From contig NC_056407.1 of NCBI RefSeq assembly GCF_905147365.1, positions 12,214,001-12,278,000 on the forward strand: a stretch of DNA of 64,000 nt, in the 5' to 3' direction. Under the pieces are notes generated by a model. It saw nothing but the letters and a program-made list of their open reading frames with translations. It made no database searches and was not told where the DNA came from. This DNA is from Aricia agestis (lineage: Eukaryota > Arthropoda > Insecta > Lepidoptera > Lycaenidae). Shown here piece after piece: positions 10,026 to 20,635 of this stretch. Made by a program: the position numbers and the translations under genes. The stretch's first letter is position 1; each line of letters opens with the position of its first letter.

Positions 10026-10424
10026 GGCGTCATTGAGGCATAAAACTAACTAATAAAATATTATATCTACATTTGTATGAAATTTTGTGCCTGGCCTCTT
10101 TGATTCTGGTAGAGTCATATTATAGTCATATACGTAGTTTTCATGTCCTTAGACTCCTTACTAATAAAGTCAACATCCAGTAGGCAGTGTCATTATGTAA
10201 ACACGCTTGGTACGCTATACTTATCATCTGTTTAAACAATCTTTTGACGTGGACATAAAAATATACTTTTAGTTTTTAACGTAAGGCCCGCTTGGAATAA
10301 TCTGGCTAAAAGGTAATTAGAAATTCGATATTGCCAGAGTACGTATAACCATTTTGTAAAGTATTTTTGTTTTCAGTACGTAAAACCAGCCGAAAAAATG
10401 TACCATCGAGGAAACTGATTCCTA
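10026..10424. other. Single-copy AT-rich DNA
   Basis: Nothing recognised. Confidence 0.4.
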
Positions 10425-10563
10425 GGCAGTTGACGGGACCTACGTCATTTGGTCGGCTTATGTCAATTCAATGTCTGTGATCGGTTGGACACCATAGACA
10501 TAACTGTCGGATGGGTTTGACTTAACACGACCAAATTACTTAGGTCCGCCGTCTGCCTAGGAA
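10425..10563. repeat. Inverted-repeat MITE
   Basis: Arms 'ttcctaggcagttgacgg' (10418-10455) and 'gtctgcctaggaa' (10527-10563) pair over about 37 bp with several mismatches. A related fragment ('atggcggacctatgctattt') lies at 22383-22450. Confidence 0.6.
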
Positions 10564-10635
10564 GCAACTTCTCTAATAGTACAATTCTTGGGCGATAAAC
10601 GAATTACAGTGCTACAAAATTGCGTGTTACCTCTA

Positions 10636-10735
10636 TCCATACTAATAATATTATAAATGCGAAAGTGTGTCTGTCTGTCTGTCTATTACCTCTTCACACC
10701 CAAACGGTTCCCGCGCAAAACGATTTTTGCAAAAT
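10636..10735 (+). mobile_element. Hel-3 Helitron 5' fragment
   Basis: TCCATACTAATAATATTA followed by 'aatgcgaaagtgtgtctg' and a (TCTG)n tract: the 5' end of Hel-3, which recurs at 37834 and 42874. The 3' part is replaced by unrelated sequence after 'ggttcccgcgcaaaacg'. Confidence 0.7.
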
Positions 10736-10739
10736 GGTA

Positions 10740-11080
10740 TTTGTGGTATACACACTCATATTATATCTTTCATTTAACCAATATTTGTGGTATCTGTTCA
10801 TTTAATAAAGTCATTTTATGAATTAATTAATTTTATAATGATTGTGGAAACGAGTATTCATTAGGACGGAGTAATTATATTTCACAGTTAAGTTTTTTAT
10901 TAAAACAAACAAAATATCAATAATAATTATAACATTCACTTGTCTTATGCAAACAGCTAACCATTAGTTTACCTGTTTTAGTTTGAGGCAACATTACATT
11001 CAGAACATATTTTTGTTTGTGGATGTACCTCAAGCATGCTCGAGAAACTCGCGCTTTCATTAGAGGTTCCAGCCCTAGTA
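10740..11080. other. Single-copy AT-rich DNA
   Basis: No feature recognised. Confidence 0.4.
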
Positions 11081-11082
11081 GA

Positions 11083-11226
11083 CAAGTGGCAAGCGATTAT
11101 CGTAAACGCTAAAAAACGTATGCAATTTGACATATTAAGTCATCGCTTCGCTAACAAATACTAATGTCAAATCCCATACATTTTGTGGCGTTAGCGTTGG
11201 CGTTTACGATAATCGCTTGCCGCTTG
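11083..11226. repeat. TIR MITE, about 144 bp
   Basis: Left end 'caagtggcaagcgattat' and right end 'ataatcgcttgccgcttg' are inverted over about 28 bp with one mismatch. TAGA flanks both sides (one extra A on the right). A partial echo 'gcggcaagcgatacaac' follows at 11241. Confidence 0.75.
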
Positions 11227-11229
11227 ATA

Positions 11230-12005
11230 GACATTAGAGAGCGGCAAGCGATACAACTGTTTGTACAATACGAACGCTTCCAAAGCTTCATGAAAAAACA
11301 AATATATTGGATCGATAGACCTTCGATACAAAGTATACCACCTGAATATTAATTGTGTACATTGAATCATGTTCCCCGTTCCATTCCGAACTTTCCCGGA
11401 GCCAATCCACGTTTTTAATCCGTCGGTAATACGAAAATTGATGTAAAAGTCCACGCAGACCCAAACATCGGGACCCACCGTCCATACAAAGTGTAAAACC
11501 TCCGAAAGCTTCTCAGATTTTCCACCAGAATCACTGCGGCAGCGCGGGCGTGCCAAATTGTAACCTGAACCGAAGCAAAAAAGGTTTAAATTCAATTGGT
11601 TTACGAGATTATTGGAAGCAATTCCGTTCAGAAAGAACTATAGAACGTGTTCGGGGTAACAAATCGAGCGAGGGGACAGAGAACGTCGCGGGCTTAACGT
11701 CGGTTTATTTAAGTTTTTATGAAACCACCGACATTGGGACGATTTTCATTCAAATTTTATTACGTGACTCAAGTTAATATGCAACGAATTTCTCGAGTGT
11801 TTTATGTAAGTGTTGTGATAATTATGTAATTTGAAATTCAGATGTATGCGCGCTCTTACGCGGATATCACTAGACGGTTTCATTACACTTTACTGCGAAA
11901 AGGTTCAATAGCACGGTTATCGGAAGTTAGCCATTAGTGTCAGTAGATATTATAGTCAATAGTCATATTATTTTACAACGTCTACTTTATCACACCTCAT
12001 GTCGT
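11230..12005. other. Single-copy stretch with overlapping frames
   Basis: A minus-strand frame runs 11191-11595, but its last third enters the MITE and it starts at TTG. A plus frame at 11550-11777 overlaps it. Codon choice does not separate either from background. The 11380-11560 part is GC-richer than its surroundings, so an exon cannot be excluded. Confidence 0.25.
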
Positions 12006-12009
12006 TGTT

Positions 12010-12182
12010 TTTATTGGTGACTTTTCGGTTTTAAAATCGGTTCAGTGATTTAAGCGTGAAGAAATAAGAGACAGACAAACGTACATACAGACACACTTAT
12101 GCGTTATTATGGATATATTTTCTAATTGCTGTTATAAAAAATATCCACAGCTGAACCTCCTCGTTTTTGGAAGTCGGTTAAA
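12010..12182. mobile_element. Helitron-like tail joined to a CGACTTCC composite end
   Basis: 'aaatcggttcagtgattt', 'gcgtgaagaaataagagac' and 'acacttatgcgtt' match the 5' region of Helitrons such as that at 51310. It runs into 'cctcctcgtttttggaagtcggtta', the left end of the composite (minus orientation). Confidence 0.5.
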
Positions 12183-12413
12183 AGATTGTTTCGCTTTGCT
12201 TTGTTTCTTGCTGCATTCTTCCTTTTCGCAAAAGTTCGCATCCTCAATGAACTAGCACGATTTATATGATTATAAAGTGAAGTTGATTTTAAATCTTTCT
12301 AATTGGTTTTATACTTAATAGTCAAAATTTAATAATAACAATTCTTTTTCCTGCCAATATTTATAAAAATAATAACAGTTAAATCAATATCCATACTTTA
12401 CTATCTAATTTAC

Positions 12414-12870
12414 ATTATTATTTTTAACAAAAAATTAAAACCGACTTCCAAGGTAAAAACAATAATAACATCCCTATAATATGAACTAAAAAGTATTAAA
12501 TAATTTTTCCTATCTAATAGTGCCTTTTTCCGAATTCGGCTAAAACTCAACTATTTCTGTACTCAATCTTCATAATTTTGAAGTCGGTACCAGATATAGC
12601 TGAATCTTCAGTCTGTCAGAATATTTGAAACTTTTGTAACTGGTACCGACTTCAAAATTATGAAGATTGAGTACAGAAATACCTAGTTGAGTTTTAGCCG
12701 AATACGGAAAAAGGCACTATTAGATAGGAAAAATTATTTAATACTTTTTAGTTCATATTATAAGGATGTTATTATTGTTTTTACCTTGGAAGTCGGTATT
12801 AATTTTTTGTTAAAAATAATAATTATTTCACTCTTTTTAGTTACCTAGTAAACTATCGCGTACTATACGT
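12414..12870 (-). mobile_element. Composite fold-back module with both arms
   Basis: Both arms (about 12418-12590 and 12640-12827) match 2397-2786. To the right, 'tttcactctttttagttacc ... atcgcgta' continues into the composite body in reverse orientation, as at 43408-43440. This is therefore a truncated composite in minus orientation, not an independent fold-back. Confidence 0.75.
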
Positions 12871-13090
12871 AGAATAATTAATACACTATATTATTCTACG
12901 TATCTTATTACAAGCTCACCGATGAGCGAGACACAATAGAATAACAATAGATTTCCAAGAATCCACGATCGAAGGATTAATAGGAGTATAATCAGTAAAA
13001 CCGTTTCGGAGGAGTAAGGACACGAGAATTTTAAATAATTTATGAAGATAAGAAGATGTACTTATTTATTGTATTAAATATTAATATTAT

Positions 13091-13368
13091 TTGACGACCT
13101 CTGTGGCTCAGTTGGTGGGCTGTTGGTAGCTCAAGCCGAGGGTCGCGGGTTCGAATCCCGCCGACGGAACAAAAAGTTTTCAAAAAAAAGTTCCTGGGTC
13201 ATGGATGTGTAATAAATATGTGTATCATATAATAAAAATCTTAAATATATGTATAGTATAAAAGTATTAAATATATTTCCGTTGTCTGGTACCCGTAACA
13301 CAAGTCCTTCAGGTACTTACCACGGGGCCAGACTGACGTGGTGTGAAGCGTCCATAGATATTTATAAG
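13091..13368 (+). mobile_element. tRNA-like SINE (type A)
   Basis: Head 'ttgacgacctctgtggctc', A box TGGCTCAGTTGG at about 13103, B box GGTTCGAATCC at 13149, body with 'cggacgg'-type link to 'ccggtaac' and 'gccagactgacgtggtg'; ends 'gtccatagatatttata'. It is not a functional tRNA: there is no 7-bp acceptor stem pairing around the boxes. Confidence 0.85.
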
Positions 13369-13663
13369 GCACTTATTTAAAGGGGCAGTTGTAAATTGCA
13401 GTTTTGGTACTCGTAGGTTAAAAATTATAAATGGCACGTGTAATAACTAGTTTAGCAGTTAAAACTAAGCAGTAAAGTAAACAAAAATGAGTTATAAAAA
13501 ATAATGAAACGGATCATTGAAAACATTACTTACAACAGTAATATGGGTGGTAAAAATTAATGAATGAGTGGTTACGTGTTGGCAGTAACGAATCGGAATT
13601 TGTCAGTAAGAAATCTCATTCTAAGCAGTTTTTTAAACAATGAGGTGGTAAAATATAATAAAA

Positions 13664-13735
13664 TCGGCCAAGTGCGAGTCGAACTCGCCCATGGAGGGTT
13701 CCGTACCGTTATAAAGCGAAAGACGTTATAAGCGA
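13664..13735 (+). mobile_element. GTGCGAGTCGG element, terminal fragment
   Basis: 'cggccaagtgcgagtcgaac' then 'gagggttccgtaccgttat': the hairpin-bearing end of the family ('gtgcgagtcggactcgc'). It breaks off at 'aaagcgaaagacg'. Full copies of the family are at 36014 and 38055. Confidence 0.65.
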
Positions 13736-13759
13736 AATAAGACGGTCGCCGGCGGCTGC

Positions 13760-13916
13760 TGCAGCACGCTCGCTGCGCTCGCTCGGCTCCCTTTGTGTTG
13801 TGGTCTAAGTTCTAACCTAACCTAACCTACTCTTGGACTTTCTGGATTGTGTTAGTTTTTGTTTAGGCGGGGGGCTGCCCCCCCCCCCCCCCCCCGCTAC
13901 GGTATCCGTGGTTAAG
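13760..13916 (-). mobile_element. Composite fragment: CTAACC run and C tract
   Basis: 'tgtgttgtggtctaagttc', 'ctaacctaacctaacctac', 'ggggggctgccccccc' and 'ggtatccgtggttaag' match composite copy 3 at about 43570-43705 in the same orientation. The C run at about 13876-13895 is a likely length-variable tract. Confidence 0.65.
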
Positions 13917-14340
13917 TAGGCCTTCTGTTAAGTCGTTATCGAACCGCTCATTGCATCATTTTTATCTCTCATTCAGTTATTGGACTACGCAATTATTTTT
14001 TTATTACTGTCCATGTTTTACAGTCGCAATAATTAATCAACCGCCATAAAATTAAATAACTGCTCAATATTTTTTAAACTGATCATAATAACATCTCAAA
14101 TATTTAAATAACCGCTCAAAAAATTAGTTCCCATATTATAATAAACGTAATTATCCTAAAACGTATATAAACTACATAATAGAACAAAAGTTCTGATAAA
14201 ATTTTAATAGTCTAATTCAGCAACTCCACAGAATATACATTTGTACAAGCTACTCTAATTTAATGAAATTATAAATAGTTTCTTTTAAACACATTAACTT
14301 ATAAGTAGGGAATTATATCGTAAAAGAAACACAAGCACGA
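13917..14340. other. Single-copy AT-rich DNA
   Basis: Nothing recognised. Confidence 0.4.
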
Positions 14341-14403
14341 ATATTTGTTCGTAATTTATTTATTTGACAACTACTTTGCTACATATCCACCAATAGGATG
14401 TGA

Positions 14404-14665
14404 ATTTGTGTACGAATTCGGACATCTACCGGTCCCTAGCAGTAAGTTGTATGACTCAAGCGATCTTTACACGAAATATTTCGAGTGTTTTGAGAATACA
14501 CAAACTATTAGCAACAAATTATATCGTGCAGGAAACCGGTCTCGAACGCTTCAACTCCCAAGCGGACACATGTGGTGTACGAATTCGGACATCTATAACC
14601 GGTCCCACTCATTCGACTCGAGCGATATTTGCACGAAATATATTTTGAATGTGAAGTTTTGAGAA
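14404..14665 (+). repeat. Diverged tandem duplication, unit about 180 bp
   Basis: 'gtacgaattcggacatct', 'accggtccc', 'gactc(a/g)agcgat', 'cacgaaatat' and 'aatacacaaact/aaacacaaact' occur in order near 14409-14510 and again near 14578-14673. The two open frames over this stretch (14345-14662, 14400-14648) follow from the duplication. No family recognised. Confidence 0.55.
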
Positions 14666-14729
14666 AACACAAACTGTGTTACGCTCGTAAAAATCTCATA
14701 ATTCGGTATTTTATTCGAAGATGAACTTT

Positions 14730-14990
14730 TCTCACAATATCCTGAGAATTATGCCCCAGGTGCGTGTAGTCTATGGCGCGGGCGGTTGCATACTAAGGAA
14801 TCTATGACTATCTCGATGGCCGCCGCGGTCTGGCCGCTGCGGCTCGGCCGCTAGTGCGCGCCCGGCCCCGCACCGCCGCGCCCCGCTCGATTGACAGATT
14901 AAAGCGAAACGGCAGACAGTTATTGTACTAATGAACGCTAAACGCAATGCATAAGGTTGAAATTAGGTTGTTTTCCAGAATAGTAGGTAA
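14730..14990. other. GC-rich island in AT-rich DNA
   Basis: About 14816-14890 is almost pure G/C ('ggccgccgcggtctggccgc', then 'cgcgcccggccccgcacc'), followed by 'attgacagattaaagcg'. It matches no repeat elsewhere in the window. A promoter/5' exon or a GC-rich element fragment would both fit. Confidence 0.4.
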
Positions 14991-15091
14991 ATAATAGATC
15001 GGCAATTTCGCGCAGTTTGTATTACTTTGTATGGAAGTGAGACAATATGCATGTTACTTTATCGAAGCAGCTTACTTCTCAGAAGTAATGT

Positions 15092-15567
15092 CAAATGTGT
15101 GCCTTACGCTCTGGAGTTAAGGCTGAATTTGTTATGTTTAATTTTGGTGACATTGGTGACCCTGACGTGGTAATGATGATACCATATGCTTTCAGTTCTT
15201 AAAACAGCGCCTAAGCCCCCAAACTTATATTTATAAGGAATCCGGAGTTCTGTTAGTATCTTCGGGACCATAGTATGCCTAGGCGCAAAATCTTGCGTTT
15301 TGGTAGCATATGCTTAGGATGCTTCTCATAAAACCAAAATCACCATATGTTTCCATATAAATTTGAAGGAGTTCCCTCGATTACTCATGGATCCCATCAT
15401 CAGGTCACCACTTTTGTGAACATGGTATCTAATTGGAGTGAAACCTAATACAACAAAACAAAAATTTTGAAAATCGGTTCACAAACGGCGGAGTAATCGT
15501 TGAACATACAAAAAAAAAAAACTCCACAGCCGAAAATATAACCTCCTCCTTTTTGGAAGTCGGTTAA
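15092..15567 (-). mobile_element. Composite left-end copy (partial)
   Basis: Complement of about 671-1350 with internal deletions: 'gtgccttacgctctggag', 'agcatatgcttaggatgc', 'gatcccatcatcaggtc', 'acaaacggcggagtaatcg' and the end 'ttttggaagtcggttaaa'. The (CAT)n tract is reduced to 'gtaatgatgat'. Confidence 0.7.
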
Positions 15568-15775
15568 AAATTCTCATGTCACTCCTCTGAAATGGCTCGA
15601 CCGATTTTCGTGAATCTTAGCGAGTATATCAGCTAGGGTTGGGAATCGGACAACATCTACTTTTTAGGGTTTATTATATTAATCCCATACAAAAAACTCA
15701 ATTTTTGACCTAATTTTGCTCTATAATGGTACGGAACCCTTCGTGCGCAAGTCCGACTCACACTTGGCCGATTAT
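15568..15775 (-). mobile_element. Helitron fragment running into a GTGCGAGTCGG end
   Basis: 'ttctcatgtcactcctctga', 'gctcgaccgattttcgtg' resembles the Hel-5 5' region. It passes into 'ataatggtacggaaccctt' and 'gtccgactcacacttggcc' at about 15722-15770, the hairpin end of the GTGCGAGTCGG family. Confidence 0.5.
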
Positions 15776-16384
15776 TTGGTCTTTTTGGCTCGTAATCCAT
15801 AATGGCAACATATAGACACTTGAATTTTTTTTACAAAATCCTCAATTATTACATAATAGGGATGATGACAAGGTCAAAGATTAGCGAATTTTGTTAATAA
15901 AATAAAAAAATTACGGCAAAAAATAAGTGTTCCCAAAATTTCAGCTTGATAGCATTTGTATTTTTTTGTTATGCGCCTTCAAGTTTGGATATTCAAGTCG
16001 AATTTTTTTTCAATAATATTTCTTAATATTTCTATACAATTCGATAACTTATGCAATTAAAAGCAACTTTTGTTATGAAACCACTTTCATAAACGCAATA
16101 TTTAATATACCTGTCGAACAAAGTTGTCTCCCGATGCGTACAAACTACGAAAGACTGACGTCATACTTTCGTAGCACTTTGTATAGAGCGTTTCGGGCAG
16201 GTCTTTTTATGAGATGTTTGAATTGTCATATCTTGGTGAATTTTTAAGCTATCAGAGTCATTCTTTCAACGATGTTTCTATTTTTTAAGTGTCTTTCAAT
16301 TACCAATAAGAAAAAAAAATTGTCATCATGCCTATTATGTGTACATTAATATTAAATAGTAAAATTAAAATACTTATAAAATAA
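15776..16384. other. AT-rich stretch, possibly decayed GTGCGAGTCGG interior
   Basis: 'ggctcgtaatccataatgg' and 'gacacttgaattttttt' resemble interior sequence near 36495-36530; the rest is not recognised. An inverted 'cgtacaaactacgaaag ... ctttcgtagcactttgta' pair lies at about 16136-16184. Confidence 0.35.
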
Positions 16385-16490
16385 ATAATTAAGGGGGGCT
16401 CATATACAAAAAAAACACAATTATTCCTTATTTTCGCTCTATAACGGTACGGAACCCTTCGTGCGCGAGTCCGACTCGTACTTGGCAGAT
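16385..16490 (-). mobile_element. GTGCGAGTCGG element end
   Basis: 'aaggggggctcatatac', 'ctctataacggtacggaac' and 'gagtccgactcgtacttgg' match 36602-36700. It abuts Hel-5 at 16493. Confidence 0.65.
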
Positions 16491-16492
16491 AA

Positions 16493-16812
16493 TCTAATAT
16501 ATAAAATTCTCGTGTCACAATGTTAGATAGCGTACTCCTTCGAACGGCTTTACTGATTTTAACCAAATTTTATTTGCATATTCAGTGGGTCTGAGAATCG
16601 GCTACTGGGTACTTTTTATATTGATAAGTGCATTTGTTGAATAAATAATAGTAAATTATTACAACTCGAGATTGACGGCGACCATTGTTTGTGCGATGGG
16701 AAAGCGATGGACGTTGCCATGGTGACATACTTATTTAGTCACTTCAATAAAATAATACGGGCAAAATACTTTATATGGCAAAGAAACGTTTGCCGTGATA
16801 GACGACAGCTAG
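16493..16812 (+). mobile_element. Hel-5 Helitron
   Basis: 5' TCTAATATATAAAATTC after AA; 3' hairpin GGCAAA...TTTGCC (about 16776-16795) then CTAG (16809-16812) and T. Interior 'gcgatgggaaagcgatgg' and 'gttgccatggtgacata' match the minus-strand copy at 35449-35994, which is longer; this copy has lost about 220 bp. Confidence 0.8.
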
Positions 16813-16849
16813 TAAATTATAGAAATGAAACTTATAATTTAATTTTTTA

Positions 16850-16885
16850 TTTGAGGTCGAATTTCGTCCATTGGGCGATCTCTAG
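16850..16885 (+). mobile_element. Hel-1 3' terminus alone
   Basis: 'ggtcgaatttcgtccatt' then 'gggcgatctCTAG' and T: the last 35 bp of Hel-1 with one stem substitution. No other Hel-1 sequence precedes it. Confidence 0.7.
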
Positions 16886-17070
16886 TTGTTATAAAAATGC
16901 GAAAGTGTGTCTGTCTGTCTGTTACCTTTTCACGCCCAAACCGCTGAACCGATTTTGCTGAAATTTGGTATGGATATTATACTTTTAGTTCCGGAAAAGG
17001 ATATAGGATACTTTTTATTCCGGAAAAAATGTACGGTCCCTCGGCGATAATCGCTTCACACGTCATCTAG
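16886..17070 (+). mobile_element. Hel-3 Helitron in a head-to-tail chain
   Basis: Begins near 'ttataaaaatgcgaaag' and its (TCTG)n tract directly after the Hel-1 CTAG. Body 'ccgattttgctgaaattt', 'ggatactttttattccgg', 'atgtacggtccc'; ends CATCTAG at 17070. Hel-2 begins at the very next base. Confidence 0.75.
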
Positions 17071-18163
17071 TCTATACTATAATATTATAAAGCGGAAGAG
17101 TTTGTTAGTTTGTTTGTTTGTTTGAACGCGCTAATCTCAGGAACTACTGGTCCGATTTGAAAAATTATTTCAGTGTTAGATAGCCCATTTATCGAGGAAG
17201 GCTATATTTTATCACCCTAACACTAATAAGAGCGAGGAAATAGAGGAAAGTGTGGAAAAAACGGGGGGAAATTATTTGAAAGGGCTTATTTGAACGCGCT
17301 AATTTCAGGAACTACTGGTCCGATTTAAAAAAATCTTTCAGTGTTAGATAGCCCATTTATCGAGAAAGGCTATAGGCTATATTTTATTAGGCTAAGATTA
17401 ATAGAAGCGAAGAAATAGAGTAAAATGTGGAAAAAAACAGGGGAAATTATTGGAAAGGGCTTATCTCACGAACTACTGGAGCAATTTTTCTGTTATTTGG
17501 CACAGATAAGAAGTAGACCACGTGAAGGATCATATGCTATTTTTTGTGGACTAATTTGTCTGTGAAATATCTAATTTACGCGGGCGAAACTGCGCGGCAC
17601 GTTATATTTCGCGTGGTCACGACATCACGCATAAACGGCTCGACCCATTTTGCTGAAATTTGCTATAATGATACTTTGAGTCCCGAAAAAGAACATAGGA
17701 TACATTTTGTCCCGAAAAAATGTACGGTTACTGCACAATATACTTTTATGATTTGCGCGTAAACTATTCAATCAATTTTGATGGAATTTGGTATGGAGAT
17801 ACTTTGAGTCTCGGGAAAGGACAAGGAATACTAATTTTGTCCCGGAAAATGTACGGTTCCCGCACAATAAACTTTTGTGATTATCGCCTAAACTATTCAA
17901 TCTATTTTAATGAAATTTGGTATGGCAATACTTTGAGTCTCGGGAAAGGACAAGGGATACTTTTTATCCCGGAAAATATACGGTTCCCGCTCAATAAACT
18001 TTTATGATTCTCGCCTAAACTGTTTAATCTATTTTGATGAAATTTGGCATGGAGATTGGTGATACAAATTTGAATCTGGGACAAGGAATGTTTTTTGTCC
18101 CGGAAAACACGGGAACAACTATAAACTAAAGTCCACGCGGACGAAGTCGCGGGCAACAGCTAG
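17071..18163 (+). mobile_element. Hel-2 Helitron, complete, with two internal repeat sets
   Basis: 5' TCTATACTATAATATTAT; (GTTT)n at 17110-17134; two 173-bp-type units (to about 17460); then about four 128-bp units marked by 'ccggaaaatgtacggttccc' (cggtt at 17725, 17855, 17981 and a decayed one near 18100). 3' hairpin 'gcggacgaagtcgcgggc', AACAG, CTAG (18160-18163), then T. Frames within the 128-bp units (e.g. 17720-18007) are by-products of the repeats. Confidence 0.85.
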
Positions 18164-18252
18164 TACTTCATAATGCTTCACATTAGATACGCCTGTTTAA
18201 TTTCAATAGCAATCACCAGATGCTCAATATTGATCAGATTGATCAGAGTCAT

Positions 18253-18455
18253 ACTTGTTCTTTCATCGTCATGGCCTATACAGCAACGATACCATACAGG
18301 GTGTAACAAAACTAATTGATAATACTTTAGTGTTTGTATGTGTGTGAAAGTGGCAGCGCTGAAAAACCATTTTTTTTTTCACCTTTGTATGGGTAAGCGT
18401 CCCAGTGTTACGAGTTTCCCCAATAAATGATTACGATGAAAGAACAACTTAGCTA
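18253..18455. repeat. TIR pair around a half palindromic MITE
   Basis: 'cttgttctttcatcgt' (18254-18270) and 'acgatgaaagaacaac' (18435-18450) are inverted. Between them, 'tacagggtgtaacaaaac' at 18295 starts one arm of the palindromic TA MITE described at 36141, running to about 18425; the second arm is missing. Confidence 0.6.
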
Positions 18456-18577
18456 CTTTTGAAAGCTGGTCGTACAACATCAACTTACACACAAGAAAGT
18501 ATCAAAATAACAAGATTAATCAATTCAGGTAACCCTTATTTAAACATATTCGGGCGGCCTTGGATCAGACCCTGCAT

Positions 18578-19439
18578 TAGGGTTGCTGAGGATTCCTCTT
18601 CCGCTTCCTCATAATGAGGAAGTTCCGCAATATTTTGGGTTCCTCAACCGTTTCCGCATCCTCATAAATAAAAATAAAAAAATCCTCTTCCGCTATCGCT
18701 TCCTCAAAATTTTAGAGGAATTTATGAGGAATTTCACTGCGCATGCACGTCGCGTATCCAATCATGGCAACGCACACGCCAGAGCGCGAAAATTGTATCA
18801 TTCACTCATCTTTTTAGGGTTCCGTACCGAAAGGGTAAAAACGGGCCTATTACTGAGACTTCGATGTCTGTCTGTCTGTCTGTCTCCAGGCTGTATCTCA
18901 AGAAAGGCTATAGCTAGCCTTCTGAAATTTTCACAGATTGTGTATTGTTGTTGTTGCTATAACAATAAATACTAAAAACAAAATTGAATTGAATTCAAAA
19001 TTGAAATCTATAACGGTACGGAACACTTAGTGCGCGAGTCCGACTCGCACTTGGCCGTTTATTTTTGTTTGCGTGTGTTGTGTATATTACTGAGCAGCAG
19101 CAGTAAGAAGAGGTCCTTACTGCTGGACCGATTTTGATGATTCTTTATTGTGTGTGTTTTGAGAATGGTTTAGATTCATAGTTTGGTCCACTGGAAAATG
19201 CCTTTTTAATTATTTTTTTGTGTAATGTAATGTACCTATTTATGAATAGACTGGACAAATGCTTTTGGCTTGGGTCCGCTAGTATTTACAATTTCCTATC
19301 ATCCCATTCCTCATCCGCTTCCTCATCCGCATCCTCTTCCTCAAAAAATATCCTCTTCCTCATCCGCATCCTCTAAATTTGCGCGTGACAATTCCTCTTC
19401 CTCCTCCTCTTCCTCATAATCACTTCCTCAACAACCCTA
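18578..19439. mobile_element. hAT-type element with CTTCCTC-rich ends
   Basis: A perfect 8-bp duplication CCCTGCAT flanks it (18570-18577 and 19440-19447). The TIR is TAGGGTTGCTGAGGA against its near-complement at 19425-19439. Both subterminal regions hold many TTCCTC/CATCCGC units. The 8-bp duplication and TAGGG start fit the hAT superfamily. No transposase remains, and a GTGCGAGTCGG element is inserted at 18814-19066. Confidence 0.8.
18814..19066 (-). mobile_element. GTGCGAGTCGG element, internally deleted, nested in hAT
   Basis: Runs from 'tttagggttccgtaccg' through 'gagacttcgatgtctgtc', a (TCTG)n tract and 'ctgaaattttcacagattg' to 'gagtccgactcgcacttgg'. Flanking hAT sequence continues on both sides, so this insertion is the younger. 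Confidence 0.75.
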
Positions 19440-19447
19440 CCCTGCAT

Positions 19448-19750
19448 GCGTCTATTAAATTAACCTATTCCGTCGATAATCGGATCAGGTATCGGTATTC
19501 CACGTAGCGTATTGTATTAAATCCATTGTACGTTAAGTTGGGAATTGTTCTAAGGAGAATTAATAGAAGTTCCGCAGAGCCCCGGAGCCCTATTGTGGCC
19601 TGATTTATCGGTTAAGAACAATGATAAATCAAAACGGAATCGGGCCGTCTAACGTTCTTCAAGAAACGCAGTGGAACCCACAATATGAGATAGTTGCTGT
19701 AATTGAAGATTAATAATCGCTCACAAATCGCAATCGATTAATATTTTAAA
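19448..19750. other. Single-copy DNA
   Basis: Nothing recognised. Confidence 0.4.
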
Positions 19751-19751
19751 C

Positions 19752-19946
19752 TATACTGTACTCGGTGAAACATGGCGTGGCGGTCATTCGCTCCCTACTC
19801 CCTGTCAAAAACTTATCTCATTCTATATAAACCGCGATTAATAGTGAAGTGTCAGATGTTGTCAATCGCGGCTTTGTATAGAAAATGACAAGTTTTTGAC
19901 AGATAGTCAATGACTGTTGCCGCCATGTTTCGCCGAGTACTGTATA
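19752..19946. repeat. Palindromic TA MITE, family 2
   Basis: Arms start 'tactgtactcggtgaaac' and end 'gtttcgccgagtactgta'; further inside, 'ctgtcaaaaacttatctc' pairs with 'gacaagtttttgacag'. TA flanks suggest a Tc1/mariner-type origin. A related copy is at 38589-38773. Confidence 0.75.
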
Positions 19947-20042
19947 GTGTTCTTTAATTCTGCTATTCTCAAAGTGTGCTCCGTGGAGCCCTTTGGCTAC
20001 TCAAAGCCTTTGTAGAGCTCCGTGAGAAGTCTAGTTTTAAAA

Positions 20043-20604
20043 ATAAAAACCGGCCAAGTGCGAGTTGGACTCGCCCATGAAGAGCTCTGCAGCAGCAATA
20101 AGGTTTATTTTTATGAATTTAAAAGATTTTTGATTTATTTTTATATTTTAGTTGATTTAATGAAAGTTAAATTAGGGTTTACCATGACGTATAAAAAAAA
20201 ACTACTTGCTAGATCTCGTTCAAACTAATTTTCGTTGGTAGTTATTATAATAATATACATCATACATTTTTTTTAGAATTATCATGCACCTACTTTAGAA
20301 GTTAGAGGGAGGGTGGGACACACATTTTACCACTTTGGAAGAGTCTCTCTCGCAAACTATTCAGGTTAGAAAAAAAATATATTAGAAACCTCAATATGAT
20401 TTTGAAGACCTATCCATAAATATCCCACACGCATAGGTTAGATGAAATTTTTTTTTGGTTTCAGTTGTACCTATGGGGACCCCTAAAATTTTTAATATTT
20501 TTTCCATTTTTATATTAAAATCTTAATGCGGTTCACATACTACATCTACTTACCGACTTTCAATAGTATAGCTCTTATAGTTTCGGAGAAAAGTGGCTGT
20601 GACA

Positions 20605-20635
<31 letters not shown>

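Noticed and set aside
11191..11595. 134-codon minus ORF as a host exon
   Set aside because: TTG start and its C-terminal part enters a MITE; only the GC-richer middle remains possible.
13091..13170. tRNA gene
   Set aside because: A and B boxes are present but no acceptor stem, and the unit is repeated with a fixed downstream body and (ATT)n tail: a SINE.
17720..18156. ORFs over the 128-bp repeats
   Set aside because: Both strands are open because of the repeat; sequence belongs to Hel-2.
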